A stretch of DNA of 64,000 bases from contig JBMHCD010000010.1 of NCBI GenBank assembly GCA_049890095.1, positions 130,658 to 194,657 on the forward strand, in the 5' to 3' direction. This document shows, piece by piece, positions 34,102-42,522 of the stretch; the first letter of the stretch is position 1, and each line of letters starts with the position of its first letter. Source of the DNA: JABAYQ01 sp049890095 (GTDB taxonomy: Bacteria; Bacteroidota; Bacteroidia; Flavobacteriales; UBA7312). The notes beneath the pieces are model-generated. The model had not been told where the DNA came from. It saw nothing but the letters and a program-made list of their open reading frames with translations, and did no database searches. The position numbers and the translations under genes were made by a program.

Positions 34102-34557
34102 ATGCTACAATTAAATCTGCCAAATTACGACTTCAAAATTAATTTTGATAATGGAAATAAACAAATATTTGATCCTGTTAGAAAAAAAATGGTAACCCTA
34201 AATGATGAGGAATGGGTCAGACAGCATTTAATTCGTTTTTTAAGCGAAGAAAAAAACTTTCCTATTTCATTAATGGCAGTCGAAAAAGGACTTAAAATTA
34301 ATAATCTTAAAAAGCGTTTTGATATATTATGTTATGCAAAAAATGGGTGTCCGATATTACTGATTGAATGTAAATCTCCTAGTGTTAAAATTAGTCAATC
34401 AACTTTTGAGCAGATTTCTACTTATAACATAAATCTTAAAGTTCCATACTTGTTGGTAAGTAATGGATTGAATCATTATTGTTGTAAAATGGATTATAAG
34501 AAATCAGCGTATTTATTTTTAGATGATATTCCTGATTATACAGATTTAGACCTATAA
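34102..34557 (+). CDS. Stand-alone HsdR_N-type (PD-(D/E)xK nuclease-fold) protein
   Basis: 151 residues from the ATG at 34102 (MLQLNLPNYDFKI). It corresponds to the type I restriction enzyme R-subunit N-terminal domain alone, without helicase or other HsdR parts. Apparent catalytic residues are Asp in KKRFDILCYAKNG and the E-x-K of LLIECKSP. The conserved EEWVRQHLIRFL precedes them. To my knowledge, similar stand-alone proteins are common in Bacteroidota and not linked to restriction systems; their role is unknown. The longer frame to 34072 would overlap the holA start region. Confidence 0.8.
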   Translation: MLQLNLPNYDFKINFDNGNKQIFDPVRKKMVTLNDEEWVRQHLIRFLSEEKNFPISLMAVEKGLKINNLKKRFDILCYAKNGCPILLIECKSPSVKISQSTFEQISTYNINLKVPYLLVSNGLNHYCCKMDYKKSAYLFLDDIPDYTDLDL

Positions 34558-34600
34558 ATTATACATAAAAATGTAAATTTGCCTCTCAAAAAAAAAGTAA

Positions 34601-35005
34601 ATGAATTTAGAAGGAATTTTATCTATCAGCGGAAAAGCTGGTTTGTATAAACTGATCAGTCAAACCAAAAATACTTTAATTGTTGAAAGTCTTATTGATG
34701 GAAAGAAAATGCCATTATACGCATCTCATCAAGTAAGTTCTTTGCAAGATATAGGAATATACACCTATAATGATACTATGCCACTTTCTGAGGTTTTTGA
34801 AAAGATTTTTGAAAAAGAAAATGGACAACAAGCATTGAGTCACAAGGAAAGTAAAGAAAATCATTTTAAGTGGTTGAGAGATGTGATGCCAGAATTTGAT
34901 GAAGATAGAGTATATCATTCTGATATTAAAAAACTTATTCAATGGTATAATCTCTTGCAATCTAAAGGATTAATAGAAGTTAGTAAAGAGGAAACAAAAA
35001 AATAA
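34601..35005 (+). CDS. DUF5606 domain-containing protein
   Basis: 134 residues. The N-terminus LEGILSISGKAGLYKLISQTKNTLIVESLIDGKK is the recognisable DUF5606 signature. The domain has small strands resembling an SH3-like barrel, and the C-terminal helical part contains HFKWLRDVMPEFDEDRVY. Function unknown. A TAAATTTG element lies about 17 bases upstream. Three bases separate its stop from the M3 peptidase start, so the two are probably cotranscribed. Confidence 0.87.
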   Translation: MNLEGILSISGKAGLYKLISQTKNTLIVESLIDGKKMPLYASHQVSSLQDIGIYTYNDTMPLSEVFEKIFEKENGQQALSHKESKENHFKWLRDVMPEFDEDRVYHSDIKKLIQWYNLLQSKGLIEVSKEETKK

Positions 35006-35007
35006 TT

Positions 35008-36726
35008 ATGTCAACAATATCAATACCCAAAAGGCCAAAAAGAAAATTTGTAGATGATCAACTTGAAGTAGATTCGTGGGAAAAGTTGGAGTATTATTTT
35101 AAAGAGTTAATAGAAGCTAATATTTCTAGTGCTGAACAGCTTGAAAAATGGTTGCTTAATAGGAGTGAGCTTGAAGCTGTAATTGAGGAAGAGCAAGCTT
35201 GGAGATATATTAAAATGAATATTGATACTACAGATTCAAAATTATCACAAGATTTTTCTTTTTGGATAAAAGAAATATCTCCTAAGGTAGCACCTTATAG
35301 TCATCAACTTAACAAGAAGGTATATGAGTCTGAATTTATTAATGAATTGGATCAAGAAAAGTATTTTATCTATTTGAGAGGCTTAAAAAAAGCGATAGAA
35401 ATTTATAGAGACGAAAATATTCCTTTGTTTGTTGAAATGGAAACAAAACAACAAGAATATGGTGCTATAGCTGCCCAAATGTCAGTAGAAATTGATGGTG
35501 AAAAAATGACCATGCAAAAAGCTGCTCAATATTTAAAGGATACAAATAGATCTAAAAGGGAAGAAGTTTTTAATCTCATAAATGAAAGAAGGCAGCAAGA
35601 TGTAGATAAATTAGATAAACTATTTGATGAATTAATTCAATTAAGGCAACAAATTGCCAGAAACTCTGGTTTTGAAAACTATAGAGATTATAAGTTTGCT
35701 GCAATGGGGCGTTTTGATTATACTCCTGAAGATTGTTTTAATTTTCATAAAGCTATTGAAAATGAAATTGTTCCAATCATAGAAAGTTTTGATTTGGAAA
35801 GAAAAAAGCAAATGAATTTAGAAGATTATAAACCATGGGATACTTCTGTAGATTCGTTGGGAAAAACACCTCTAAAGCCATTTGAAGACGGGAAAGATCT
35901 TATAGAAAAGTCAATTAAATGTTTTGAAAATTTACGACCATATTATGGGCAATGTTTAGAAATAATGAAAGAAATGAAACATCTGGATTTAGAGTCTAAA
36001 AATGGTAAAGCACCAGGCGGTTTTAATTATCCATTGTATGAAATAGGTGTTCCATTTATATACATGAACGCTGTTGGTTCGCAAAGAGATTTGGTTACTA
36101 TGGTTCACGAGGGAGGTCATGCTATTCATTCTTTTTTAAGTAGAGATTTAGAGTTATGCGAGTTTAAAAGTGTTCCGTCGGAAGTTGCTGAATTAGCTTC
36201 TATGTCTATGGAATTAATTAGTATGGATACTTGGAATGAATTTTATCAAGATGAATATGATTTAAAAAGAGCTAAAAAAGAACAAATGAAAAAAGTTCTT
36301 GAAGGCTTACCATGGATTGCAGCTATTGATAAATTTCAACATTGGATTTATACCAACGATCATACTGCAGACGAAAGAAGAAAACAATGGAAGAAAATCA
36401 TGACAGAGTTAAGTAGCTCTGTGATAGATTGGAATGATAATCAAGACGCTTTTTTAAATTTATGGCAAAAGCAATTACATTTATTTGAAGTACCTTTTTA
36501 TTACATTGAATATGGTATGGCACAATTAGGTGCTATAGCAATGTGGAGGAGCTTTAAAAAAATAGGTGAAAAGGCTTTAGATAATTATGACGAAGCTTTG
36601 AAGTTAGGATATACTAAGTCAATAGGCGAATTGTATCAAACGGCTGGAATTGAATTTGATTTTTCTCAAAAATATGTTCGAGAATTAGCTGATTTTATAA
36701 ATTCTCAAATACAAGAGATTAACTAA
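35008..36726 (+). CDS. M3 family oligoendopeptidase
   Basis: Cytoplasmic zinc peptidase that cleaves short peptides. 572 residues. The zinc-binding motif HEGGHAIHSF is near residue 369 and the third ligand region is FKSVPSEVAELASMSMEL. The N-terminal helical domain begins after WEKLEYYFKEL. Length and motif spacing fit the PepF/M3B subfamily. Cotranscribed with the DUF5606 gene and followed by the tig-clpP-clpX cluster on the same strand. Catalytic residues are all visible. Confidence 0.92.
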   Translation: MSTISIPKRPKRKFVDDQLEVDSWEKLEYYFKELIEANISSAEQLEKWLLNRSELEAVIEEEQAWRYIKMNIDTTDSKLSQDFSFWIKEISPKVAPYSHQLNKKVYESEFINELDQEKYFIYLRGLKKAIEIYRDENIPLFVEMETKQQEYGAIAAQMSVEIDGEKMTMQKAAQYLKDTNRSKREEVFNLINERRQQDVDKLDKLFDELIQLRQQIARNSGFENYRDYKFAAMGRFDYTPEDCFNFHKAIENEIVPIIESFDLERKKQMNLEDYKPWDTSVDSLGKTPLKPFEDGKDLIEKSIKCFENLRPYYGQCLEIMKEMKHLDLESKNGKAPGGFNYPLYEIGVPFIYMNAVGSQRDLVTMVHEGGHAIHSFLSRDLELCEFKSVPSEVAELASMSMELISMDTWNEFYQDEYDLKRAKKEQMKKVLEGLPWIAAIDKFQHWIYTNDHTADERRKQWKKIMTELSSSVIDWNDNQDAFLNLWQKQLHLFEVPFYYIEYGMAQLGAIAMWRSFKKIGEKALDNYDEALKLGYTKSIGELYQTAGIEFDFSQKYVRELADFINSQIQEIN

Positions 36727-36765
36727 TAAATGATTACTTTTGCAAACTTTCAAAACAAGAAATAA

Positions 36766-38106
36766 ATGAATATTACTCAAGAAAAAGTAAATGAATTAAA
36801 CGCTAAGTTAATTATAAGCGTTGAACCATCTGACTATAAAGAAAAAGTAGATCAAGTTATTGTAAATTACAGAAAAACGGCAACAATTCCTGGATTTAGA
36901 AAAGGTAAAGTGCCAATGGGTCAGGTTAAAAAAATGATTGGTAAATCCGTATTAATTGACGAAGTTAATAAGTTGCTACAAGAAGCTATTTACAAACATA
37001 TTACTGAAAATAAATTAGAAGTTTTAGGTAATCCTTTACCTGTTACAAAAGAGGTAGATTGGGATAATTCAACAAATTTTGAATTTGAGTTTGATATGGG
37101 TCTGGCTCCAGATTTTAAAGTTAGTCTTGATAAGAAAATTAAGTTTGATTATTTAAAGATTGTGGCTGATCAAAAAATGGTTAATCACTATACTAATGAC
37201 ATGGCAAAGAGGTATGGTAAGATGACACAACCTGAAAAATCAGAAAAAACAGATTTATTAATGGCTGAGTTTTTTCAACTAGATAAAGATGGCAGTGTTA
37301 TGGAAGACGGAATTAACCATACTTCATCAGTAGCCTTAGATATTATTCAAGATAAAAAAGCACAGAAGCAATTGCTTGGTCTTAGTAAAGACAGTGAAGC
37401 TGTTGTTAGAATAAATAATAAGTTTAGTAATGATGTTCATCACATGCTAAACATTAACAAAGAAGAAGCTGAAAATTTAGATTCTGAATTTAAAATGGTA
37501 ATTAAATCCATTAGTAGAATGGAACCTGCTGAATTAAATAAAGATCTTTTTGAAAAAGTTTTTGCTGGTGCTGGAATTAAAACCCAAAAGGCATTTAAAG
37601 AAAAAATAAAAGAAGAAGTCGAAAAGTCATTTGTAGGTGAAAGCGATAATAAACTTAAAAATGATGTAGTTCTTAAATTGATTGACAAGGTAAAATTAGA
37701 TTTACCGGATGAATTTTTGAAAAGATGGCTTGTGGCAAGTAACGAAAATGGTTTAACAGCAGAACAAGTTGAGCAAGAATATGAGCAGTATTCCAAAAGT
37801 CTAAAATGGCAATTAATAGAAAACAAGATCATTAAAGAAAATGAGCTTGAAGTTAAAAATGAAGATGTTATTTCTCATACAAAAGAGTTAATTAAAACTA
37901 ATTTTGCTCAATATGGACAACCAATTCCTGATGAGGATAAACTAAATGAAGTTTCCGTAAAAGTTCTAGAGAATGAGGAAGAAAGAAAAAAAGTTTATAA
38001 TCAACTTTATGATCAAAAAACGATGAGTTTGTACAAGGATAAGTTTAAGATTTCTGAAAAGGAAGTAACTTATGACGAATTTGTTAAATTAGCATCTGAA
38101 AAATAA
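36766..38106 (+). CDS. tig: Trigger factor
   Basis: Ribosome-associated chaperone and peptidyl-prolyl isomerase that meets nascent chains. 446 residues. The ribosome-binding loop with the TF signature is GFRKGKVPMG near residue 44. The peptidyl-prolyl isomerase domain (about 150-245) is reduced, as in other Bacteroidota, and the helical substrate arms fill the rest. First gene of the conserved tig-clpP-clpX cluster; clpP starts nine bases after its stop. A TACTTTTG element is 24 bases before the ATG, but no good -33 box accompanies it. Confidence 0.95.
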   Translation: MNITQEKVNELNAKLIISVEPSDYKEKVDQVIVNYRKTATIPGFRKGKVPMGQVKKMIGKSVLIDEVNKLLQEAIYKHITENKLEVLGNPLPVTKEVDWDNSTNFEFEFDMGLAPDFKVSLDKKIKFDYLKIVADQKMVNHYTNDMAKRYGKMTQPEKSEKTDLLMAEFFQLDKDGSVMEDGINHTSSVALDIIQDKKAQKQLLGLSKDSEAVVRINNKFSNDVHHMLNINKEEAENLDSEFKMVIKSISRMEPAELNKDLFEKVFAGAGIKTQKAFKEKIKEEVEKSFVGESDNKLKNDVVLKLIDKVKLDLPDEFLKRWLVASNENGLTAEQVEQEYEQYSKSLKWQLIENKIIKENELEVKNEDVISHTKELIKTNFAQYGQPIPDEDKLNEVSVKVLENEEERKKVYNQLYDQKTMSLYKDKFKISEKEVTYDEFVKLASEK

Positions 38107-38114
38107 ATTTTACT

Positions 38115-38789
38115 ATGTTTAATCCAGAAGAATTTAAAAAGTTTGCCACTAAAGATAGAGGCATAAGTAGTACAACACTAGATCGTTTTCAATCAGCATA
38201 CGGAAATTATATTTCTCCAACAATTATTGAAGAGCGCACAATGAATGTAGCTTCAATGGACGTATTTTCAAGACTGATGATGGATCGAATTATTTTCTTA
38301 GGAGTACCTATCAACGATTATGTAGCTAATATTATACAAGCACAATTATTGTTTTTAGAGTCTGTTGATGCTGAAAGAGGTATTCAAATATATTTAAATT
38401 CACCTGGTGGGGGAGTTTATGCTGGTCTGGGAATATATGACACAATGCAATATATAAATCCTGATGTTTCTACTATTTGTACTGGGATGGCTGCTTCAAT
38501 GGGGGCTGTATTGTTATGTGCTGGAGCAACTGGTAAACGAACTGCTCTAAAACATTCTAGAGTAATGATTCACCAACCATTAGGGGGTGCAAGTGGTCAA
38601 GCCTCTGATATTGAAATTACTGCTAGAGAGATTCAGAAATTAAAAAATGAGCTTTACGAAATAATTGCTCATCATTCAGGCAAATCATTTGATGAAGTTT
38701 GGAAAGATGGTGATAGAGATTACTGGATGACTGCTGAAGAAGCAAAAGCCTACGGAATGATTGATGAGGTTTTAGTACGAAAACCTTAA
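38115..38789 (+). CDS. clpP: ATP-dependent Clp protease proteolytic subunit
   Basis: Serine peptidase that forms the tetradecameric chamber used with ClpX. 224 residues. The active-site Ser is in GMAASMGAVLLC and the His in KHSRVMIHQPLGG; the Asp lies further on. The N-terminal region (MNVASMDVFSRLMMDRIIFLG) matches the processed-propeptide form seen in this phylum. It follows tig by nine bases and is separated from clpX by a hairpin terminator, so clpX may have its own or readthrough transcription. Confidence 0.96.
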   Translation: MFNPEEFKKFATKDRGISSTTLDRFQSAYGNYISPTIIEERTMNVASMDVFSRLMMDRIIFLGVPINDYVANIIQAQLLFLESVDAERGIQIYLNSPGGGVYAGLGIYDTMQYINPDVSTICTGMAASMGAVLLCAGATGKRTALKHSRVMIHQPLGGASGQASDIEITAREIQKLKNELYEIIAHHSGKSFDEVWKDGDRDYWMTAEEAKAYGMIDEVLVRKP

Positions 38790-38810
38790 AATTAATAAAT
38801 TCTTATATTC

Positions 38811-38840
38811 AAAAACCACATACTTTTGAATGTGGTTTTT
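38811..38840 (+). terminator. Intrinsic terminator between clpP and clpX
   Basis: AAAAACCACAT, an eight-base loop, then ATGTGGTTTTT, a perfect 11-bp stem ending in a T-run. It lies 22 bases after the clpP stop and probably attenuates readthrough into clpX. Confidence 0.8.
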
Positions 38841-38858
38841 CTTTAACTTTGCATTTGT

Positions 38859-40103
38859 ATGATAGAAGATAAAAATATCAATTGTTCTTTTTGTGGAAAA
38901 AATAAACAAGATACTGACGTATTAATTGCAGGAATTAATTCTCACATTTGCGATAGTTGTATAACTCAAGCAGTTGGAATTGTTCATTCTGAAAAAGAAG
39001 GAAAAGATCGTTTAGAAATTAGCGCTCAGCTAAATTTATTGAAACCCAGAGATATTAAGTCACATTTAGATCAGTATGTAATTGGTCAGGATGATGCGAA
39101 AAAGGTGTTATCCGTTGCAGTCTATAATCACTATAAAAGGTTATTACAACTACCATCTAATAAAGAAAATGATGTAGAAATTGAAAAGTCAAATATCATA
39201 ATGGTAGGGGAAACAGGCACTGGTAAAACACTTCTTGCACGAACAATTGCAAAAGTTCTTAATGTGCCGTTTTGTATAGCAGATGCAACTGTTTTGACTG
39301 AAGCAGGTTATGTTGGAGAAGATGTAGAAGCGATCTTATCTCGTTTGCTGCAAGCTTCTGATTATGATGTAAAAGCAGCACAAAGAGGAATTGTATTTAT
39401 TGATGAAGTTGATAAAATTGCTCGAAAGAGCGATAATCCGTCAATAACAAGAGATGTTTCTGGAGAAGGTGTTCAACAAGCTATGTTAAAACTTTTAGAA
39501 GGTTCTGTTGTACAAGTCCCTCCTCAAGGAGGAAGAAAGCATCCTGATCAAAAAATGATTTCAATTAATACTCAAAATATACTATTTATTTGTGGAGGTG
39601 CTTTTGATGGAATAAATAAAGTAATTGGTAAACGTTTAAGTACACAAGCAATAGGATTTTCATCCTCTAAGAAAGAACAAGTTGATAAATCGAATTTGTT
39701 GCAATATATAATTCCTACTGATTTAAAAGGCTTTGGTCTAATACCAGAATTAATTGGAAGATTACCAGTCCTAACTTATTTAAATCCGTTGGATAAATCT
39801 GCATTAAGATCTATACTTACTGAGCCAAAAAATTCTTTATGTAAACAATACATAAAATTGTTTGAAATGGATAATGCACAATTAAGTTTTAGTGAAGAAG
39901 CTTTAGATTTTATAGTTGATAAAGCTATAGAGTTTAAATTAGGAGCAAGAGGTTTACGATCCATTTGTGAGGCAATAATGATTGATGCAATGTTTGAAAT
40001 CCCTTCATCTAATAATGAATCAAAGGAAAGTATTGAAATTACCCTTAAATATGCCAAGGAAAAAATGAGTAATTCTAAATTAGAATCACTAAAAGTTGCT
40101 TAA
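38859..40103 (+). CDS. clpX: ATP-dependent Clp protease ATP-binding subunit
   Basis: Unfoldase that feeds substrates to ClpP. 414 residues. The N-terminal zinc domain has four Cys (CSFCGK and HICDSC). Walker A GETGTGKT is near residue 117 and Walker B FIDEVDKI near 182. The substrate pore loop is GYVGEDVE, and the sensor-2 arginine lies in the LGARGLRSI segment. A TAACTTTG element ends seven bases before the ATG, just after the clpP terminator, which suggests clpX also has its own start. Convergent with folA, five bases apart. Confidence 0.96.
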   Translation: MIEDKNINCSFCGKNKQDTDVLIAGINSHICDSCITQAVGIVHSEKEGKDRLEISAQLNLLKPRDIKSHLDQYVIGQDDAKKVLSVAVYNHYKRLLQLPSNKENDVEIEKSNIIMVGETGTGKTLLARTIAKVLNVPFCIADATVLTEAGYVGEDVEAILSRLLQASDYDVKAAQRGIVFIDEVDKIARKSDNPSITRDVSGEGVQQAMLKLLEGSVVQVPPQGGRKHPDQKMISINTQNILFICGGAFDGINKVIGKRLSTQAIGFSSSKKEQVDKSNLLQYIIPTDLKGFGLIPELIGRLPVLTYLNPLDKSALRSILTEPKNSLCKQYIKLFEMDNAQLSFSEEALDFIVDKAIEFKLGARGLRSICEAIMIDAMFEIPSSNNESKESIEITLKYAKEKMSNSKLESLKVA

Positions 40104-40108
40104 AGAAG

Positions 40109-40609
40109 TTATTTTTTTTCGAATATTAAAAAGGTAAAGTCAAAAGCATGCCGATGATCAGCTTTGTTTTTTATACTACTTTTTAATTCCCACTCATCAG
40201 ATAAGTCATCAAAAAAGGTGTCACCTTCTACTTTAGCGTGTACTTTTGTTAAATAAATTTTACTTACTAGATTATTTTCTAGTGCATATTTATATATCTG
40301 ACCACCTCCAATTATAAAAGGTTCGTTGTCTTCCGATTTTTCGGCAATTTCTATCGCTTTTTCGACTGAATCTACTATAATTGATCCTTCAGCAGAATAA
40401 TTTTTATTTCTGGTAACAACGATGTTAATTCTATTGGGAAGAGGTCTATATTTTTCAGGAATAGATTCGAAGTTTTTTCGCCCCATTATAACATGATGAT
40501 TTTGAGTTGTGTCTTTAAAGTACTTTAAATCTAATGGAAGAACCCATGCTAGATCATTATCTTTTCCAATAACATTATTTTCTGAAACCGCTACAATAAG
40601 TGAAACCAT
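40109..40609 (-). CDS. folA: Dihydrofolate reductase
   Basis: Reduces dihydrofolate to tetrahydrofolate using NADPH, recycling the cofactor used by ThyA encoded nearby. 166 residues. The N-terminus SLIVAVSENNVIGKDNDLAW, the acid in LPLDLKYFKDTT and the NADPH-binding GRKNFESIP and IIGGGQIYKYAL are all present. Last gene of the leftward thyA-(saccharopine-like)-folA unit. thyA and folA adjacency is widespread; here a dehydrogenase gene lies between them. Confidence 0.95.
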   Translation of the reverse strand: MVSLIVAVSENNVIGKDNDLAWVLPLDLKYFKDTTQNHHVIMGRKNFESIPEKYRPLPNRINIVVTRNKNYSAEGSIIVDSVEKAIEIAEKSEDNEPFIIGGGQIYKYALENNLVSKIYLTKVHAKVEGDTFFDDLSDEWELKSSIKNKADHRHAFDFTFLIFEKK

Positions 40610-40611
40610 TT

Positions 40612-41721
40612 TTATTTCTTTTTAACAGTGTAAATTACGTTTCTTTCTTTTAAATATTCATTTATTGAATTAAAATGTAAACCCAAATATTCAGGAGGTG
40701 AAATACCAACATTAGTATATTTTTTATCAAGTACTAGCTTGGCAACTGCCGAACAAGTATATCCGGTAGTTCTTGCCATAGAAATAGTATTGTTTTGATA
40801 TTTGTCATATAAATCATATTGATATTCAACTTCAGAATTATTTTCTTTGCCTTTTATTATTATTCGCATAACCGTAAAATCTTCTTCACCTTCTTGTAGT
40901 TTCCACTTTGGAAACAAAAGCTTAGAAGTAAGATCAATAGGTCTAATTTTAGTTCCATTTATTTCAATAGGTTCACTAGAAAAAAATCCACTTTCTCTTA
41001 AAACCTTAATATATTCTACACATCCAGGATATCTTAATGTTTTTTCAATCATATTAGGTATTTCTGGCATTGTATTGATTAAAGTTCTAAGTCCGTCTGA
41101 GTTCCAACTTTCTAGTGTTCCAACTTTATCAAAGTATACAAGTTCGGTATCAGAAAGAGCTTTTCTAGTAATCATTTCATGATTTTGAACAAATCTTGAT
41201 GGTCGGATATATTCTTCAATCACATCTATGGGAGAAAAAACAGCTTTATACTCATATGGCCATTCTCTAACAACTGGTAGTCCTCCAACTAAACATTCAT
41301 ATTTGTCAATTTTCATTTGCGAATGATGGTGACCTAAAATAATATTTCCCATTCCTGGAGCAACACCACAGTCCATAATCGCAATTACATTTTTTGATTT
41401 TGCTAACTCATCTAATTTAAATGGATCTTCAGGAAAGAACGATATGTCTACAATATTTTTATTTGCATTAATAACGGTTTCAAGCATTTTGTATCCCATA
41501 AAACCCGGAACTGCTCCTATAACTAAGTCAAAATCTTTAATAATTTCTTCTAAATTTTTAGAAATCGAAATATCAGAAGAAATGGTGTCTATGCCTTTCT
41601 TTTTTAAAGGCTTAAGAGCTTGTGGGTCTAAATCAACAGAGGTAACTTTAAAGCTTTTGCTTAAATCTTTAGCGATAACACTTCCAACTAAACCAGCTCC
41701 TAATACAACTACTTTTTTCAT
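40612..41721 (-). CDS. Saccharopine dehydrogenase-like oxidoreductase
   Basis: 369 residues. The N-terminal Rossmann domain opens with KVVVLGAGLVGSVIAKDLSK and has the acidic residue VDLD for the cofactor. The saccharopine dehydrogenase C-terminal domain includes DCGVAPGMGNIILGHH and GTLESWNSDGLRTL. Relatives include lysine 6-dehydrogenase and other members of the group; the substrate is not settled by sequence. Its start overlaps the thyA stop, and folA follows three bases after its stop, so it is cotranscribed with both folate-cycle genes. No other lysine-degradation gene is nearby. Confidence 0.88.
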   Translation of the reverse strand: MKKVVVLGAGLVGSVIAKDLSKSFKVTSVDLDPQALKPLKKKGIDTISSDISISKNLEEIIKDFDLVIGAVPGFMGYKMLETVINANKNIVDISFFPEDPFKLDELAKSKNVIAIMDCGVAPGMGNIILGHHHSQMKIDKYECLVGGLPVVREWPYEYKAVFSPIDVIEEYIRPSRFVQNHEMITRKALSDTELVYFDKVGTLESWNSDGLRTLINTMPEIPNMIEKTLRYPGCVEYIKVLRESGFFSSEPIEINGTKIRPIDLTSKLLFPKWKLQEGEEDFTVMRIIIKGKENNSEVEYQYDLYDKYQNNTISMARTTGYTCSAVAKLVLDKKYTNVGISPPEYLGLHFNSINEYLKERNVIYTVKKK

Positions 41722-42515
41722 TATACAGCAACTTTACCTTTAATATGTGGATGTGGATCGTAATCTGTTAACTCAAAATCTTCAAATTTAAAATCGAAAA
41801 TGGAATTAACATTTGGGTTTATTTTCATTTTTGGTAGAGATTTAGTCTCTCTTGTTAGTTGAAGTTTACATTGATCAAAATGATTTGTGTATATATGAGC
41901 ATCACCAAGAGTATGAACAAACTCTCCTAGTTTTAAATTACATACTTGAGCAACCATCATTGTGAGTAATGCATAGGAAGCGATATTGAAAGGTACGCCG
42001 AGAAAAATATCAGCACTTCTTTGGTATAATTGGCATGATAATTTATTATCAGCAACATAAAACTGAAAAAATGTATGGCACGGAGGGAGTGCCATTTGCT
42101 CAATTTCGCCAACATTCCATGCGCTAACTATAATTCTTCTACTGTCTGGGTTGTTTTTGATTTGATTAATAATTTGCGATATCTGATCAATATGTTTCCC
42201 ATCTGGTGTTGGCCAACTTCTCCATTGGTATCCATATACATGACCGAGGTTGCCATCTTCATCAGCCCATTCATCCCAAATTCTAACTCCATTTTCTTGG
42301 AGGTATTTAATGTTTGTTTCTCCTTTTAAAAACCATAGTAATTCGTGTATTATAGATTTTAAATGAAGTTTTTTGGTCGTTAAACATGGGAAACCTTCGG
42401 ATAAATCAAATCTCATTTGATGTCCAAAAATACTTTTAGTTCCTGTACCAGTTCTGTCTTGTTTTAGAGTGCCTTCTTTCATCACCCTATCCATTAAATT
42501 TAAATATTGTTTCAT
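41721..42515 (-). CDS. thyA: Thymidylate synthase
   Basis: Methylates dUMP to dTMP using methylene-tetrahydrofolate, producing dihydrofolate for FolA. 264 residues. The nucleophilic Cys is in ALPPCHTFFQFYV; the folate and dUMP contacts are visible in QLYQRSADIFLGVPFNIASYALL and in the N-terminal DRTGTGT motif. First enzyme of the compact thyA/saccharopine-like/folA unit. NupC lies seven bases upstream in the same direction, so nucleoside import and thymidylate synthesis are probably cotranscribed. Confidence 0.97.
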   Translation of the reverse strand: MKQYLNLMDRVMKEGTLKQDRTGTGTKSIFGHQMRFDLSEGFPCLTTKKLHLKSIIHELLWFLKGETNIKYLQENGVRIWDEWADEDGNLGHVYGYQWRSWPTPDGKHIDQISQIINQIKNNPDSRRIIVSAWNVGEIEQMALPPCHTFFQFYVADNKLSCQLYQRSADIFLGVPFNIASYALLTMMVAQVCNLKLGEFVHTLGDAHIYTNHFDQCKLQLTRETKSLPKMKINPNVNSIFDFKFEDFELTDYDPHPHIKGKVAV

Positions 42516-42522
42516 TTAATTA

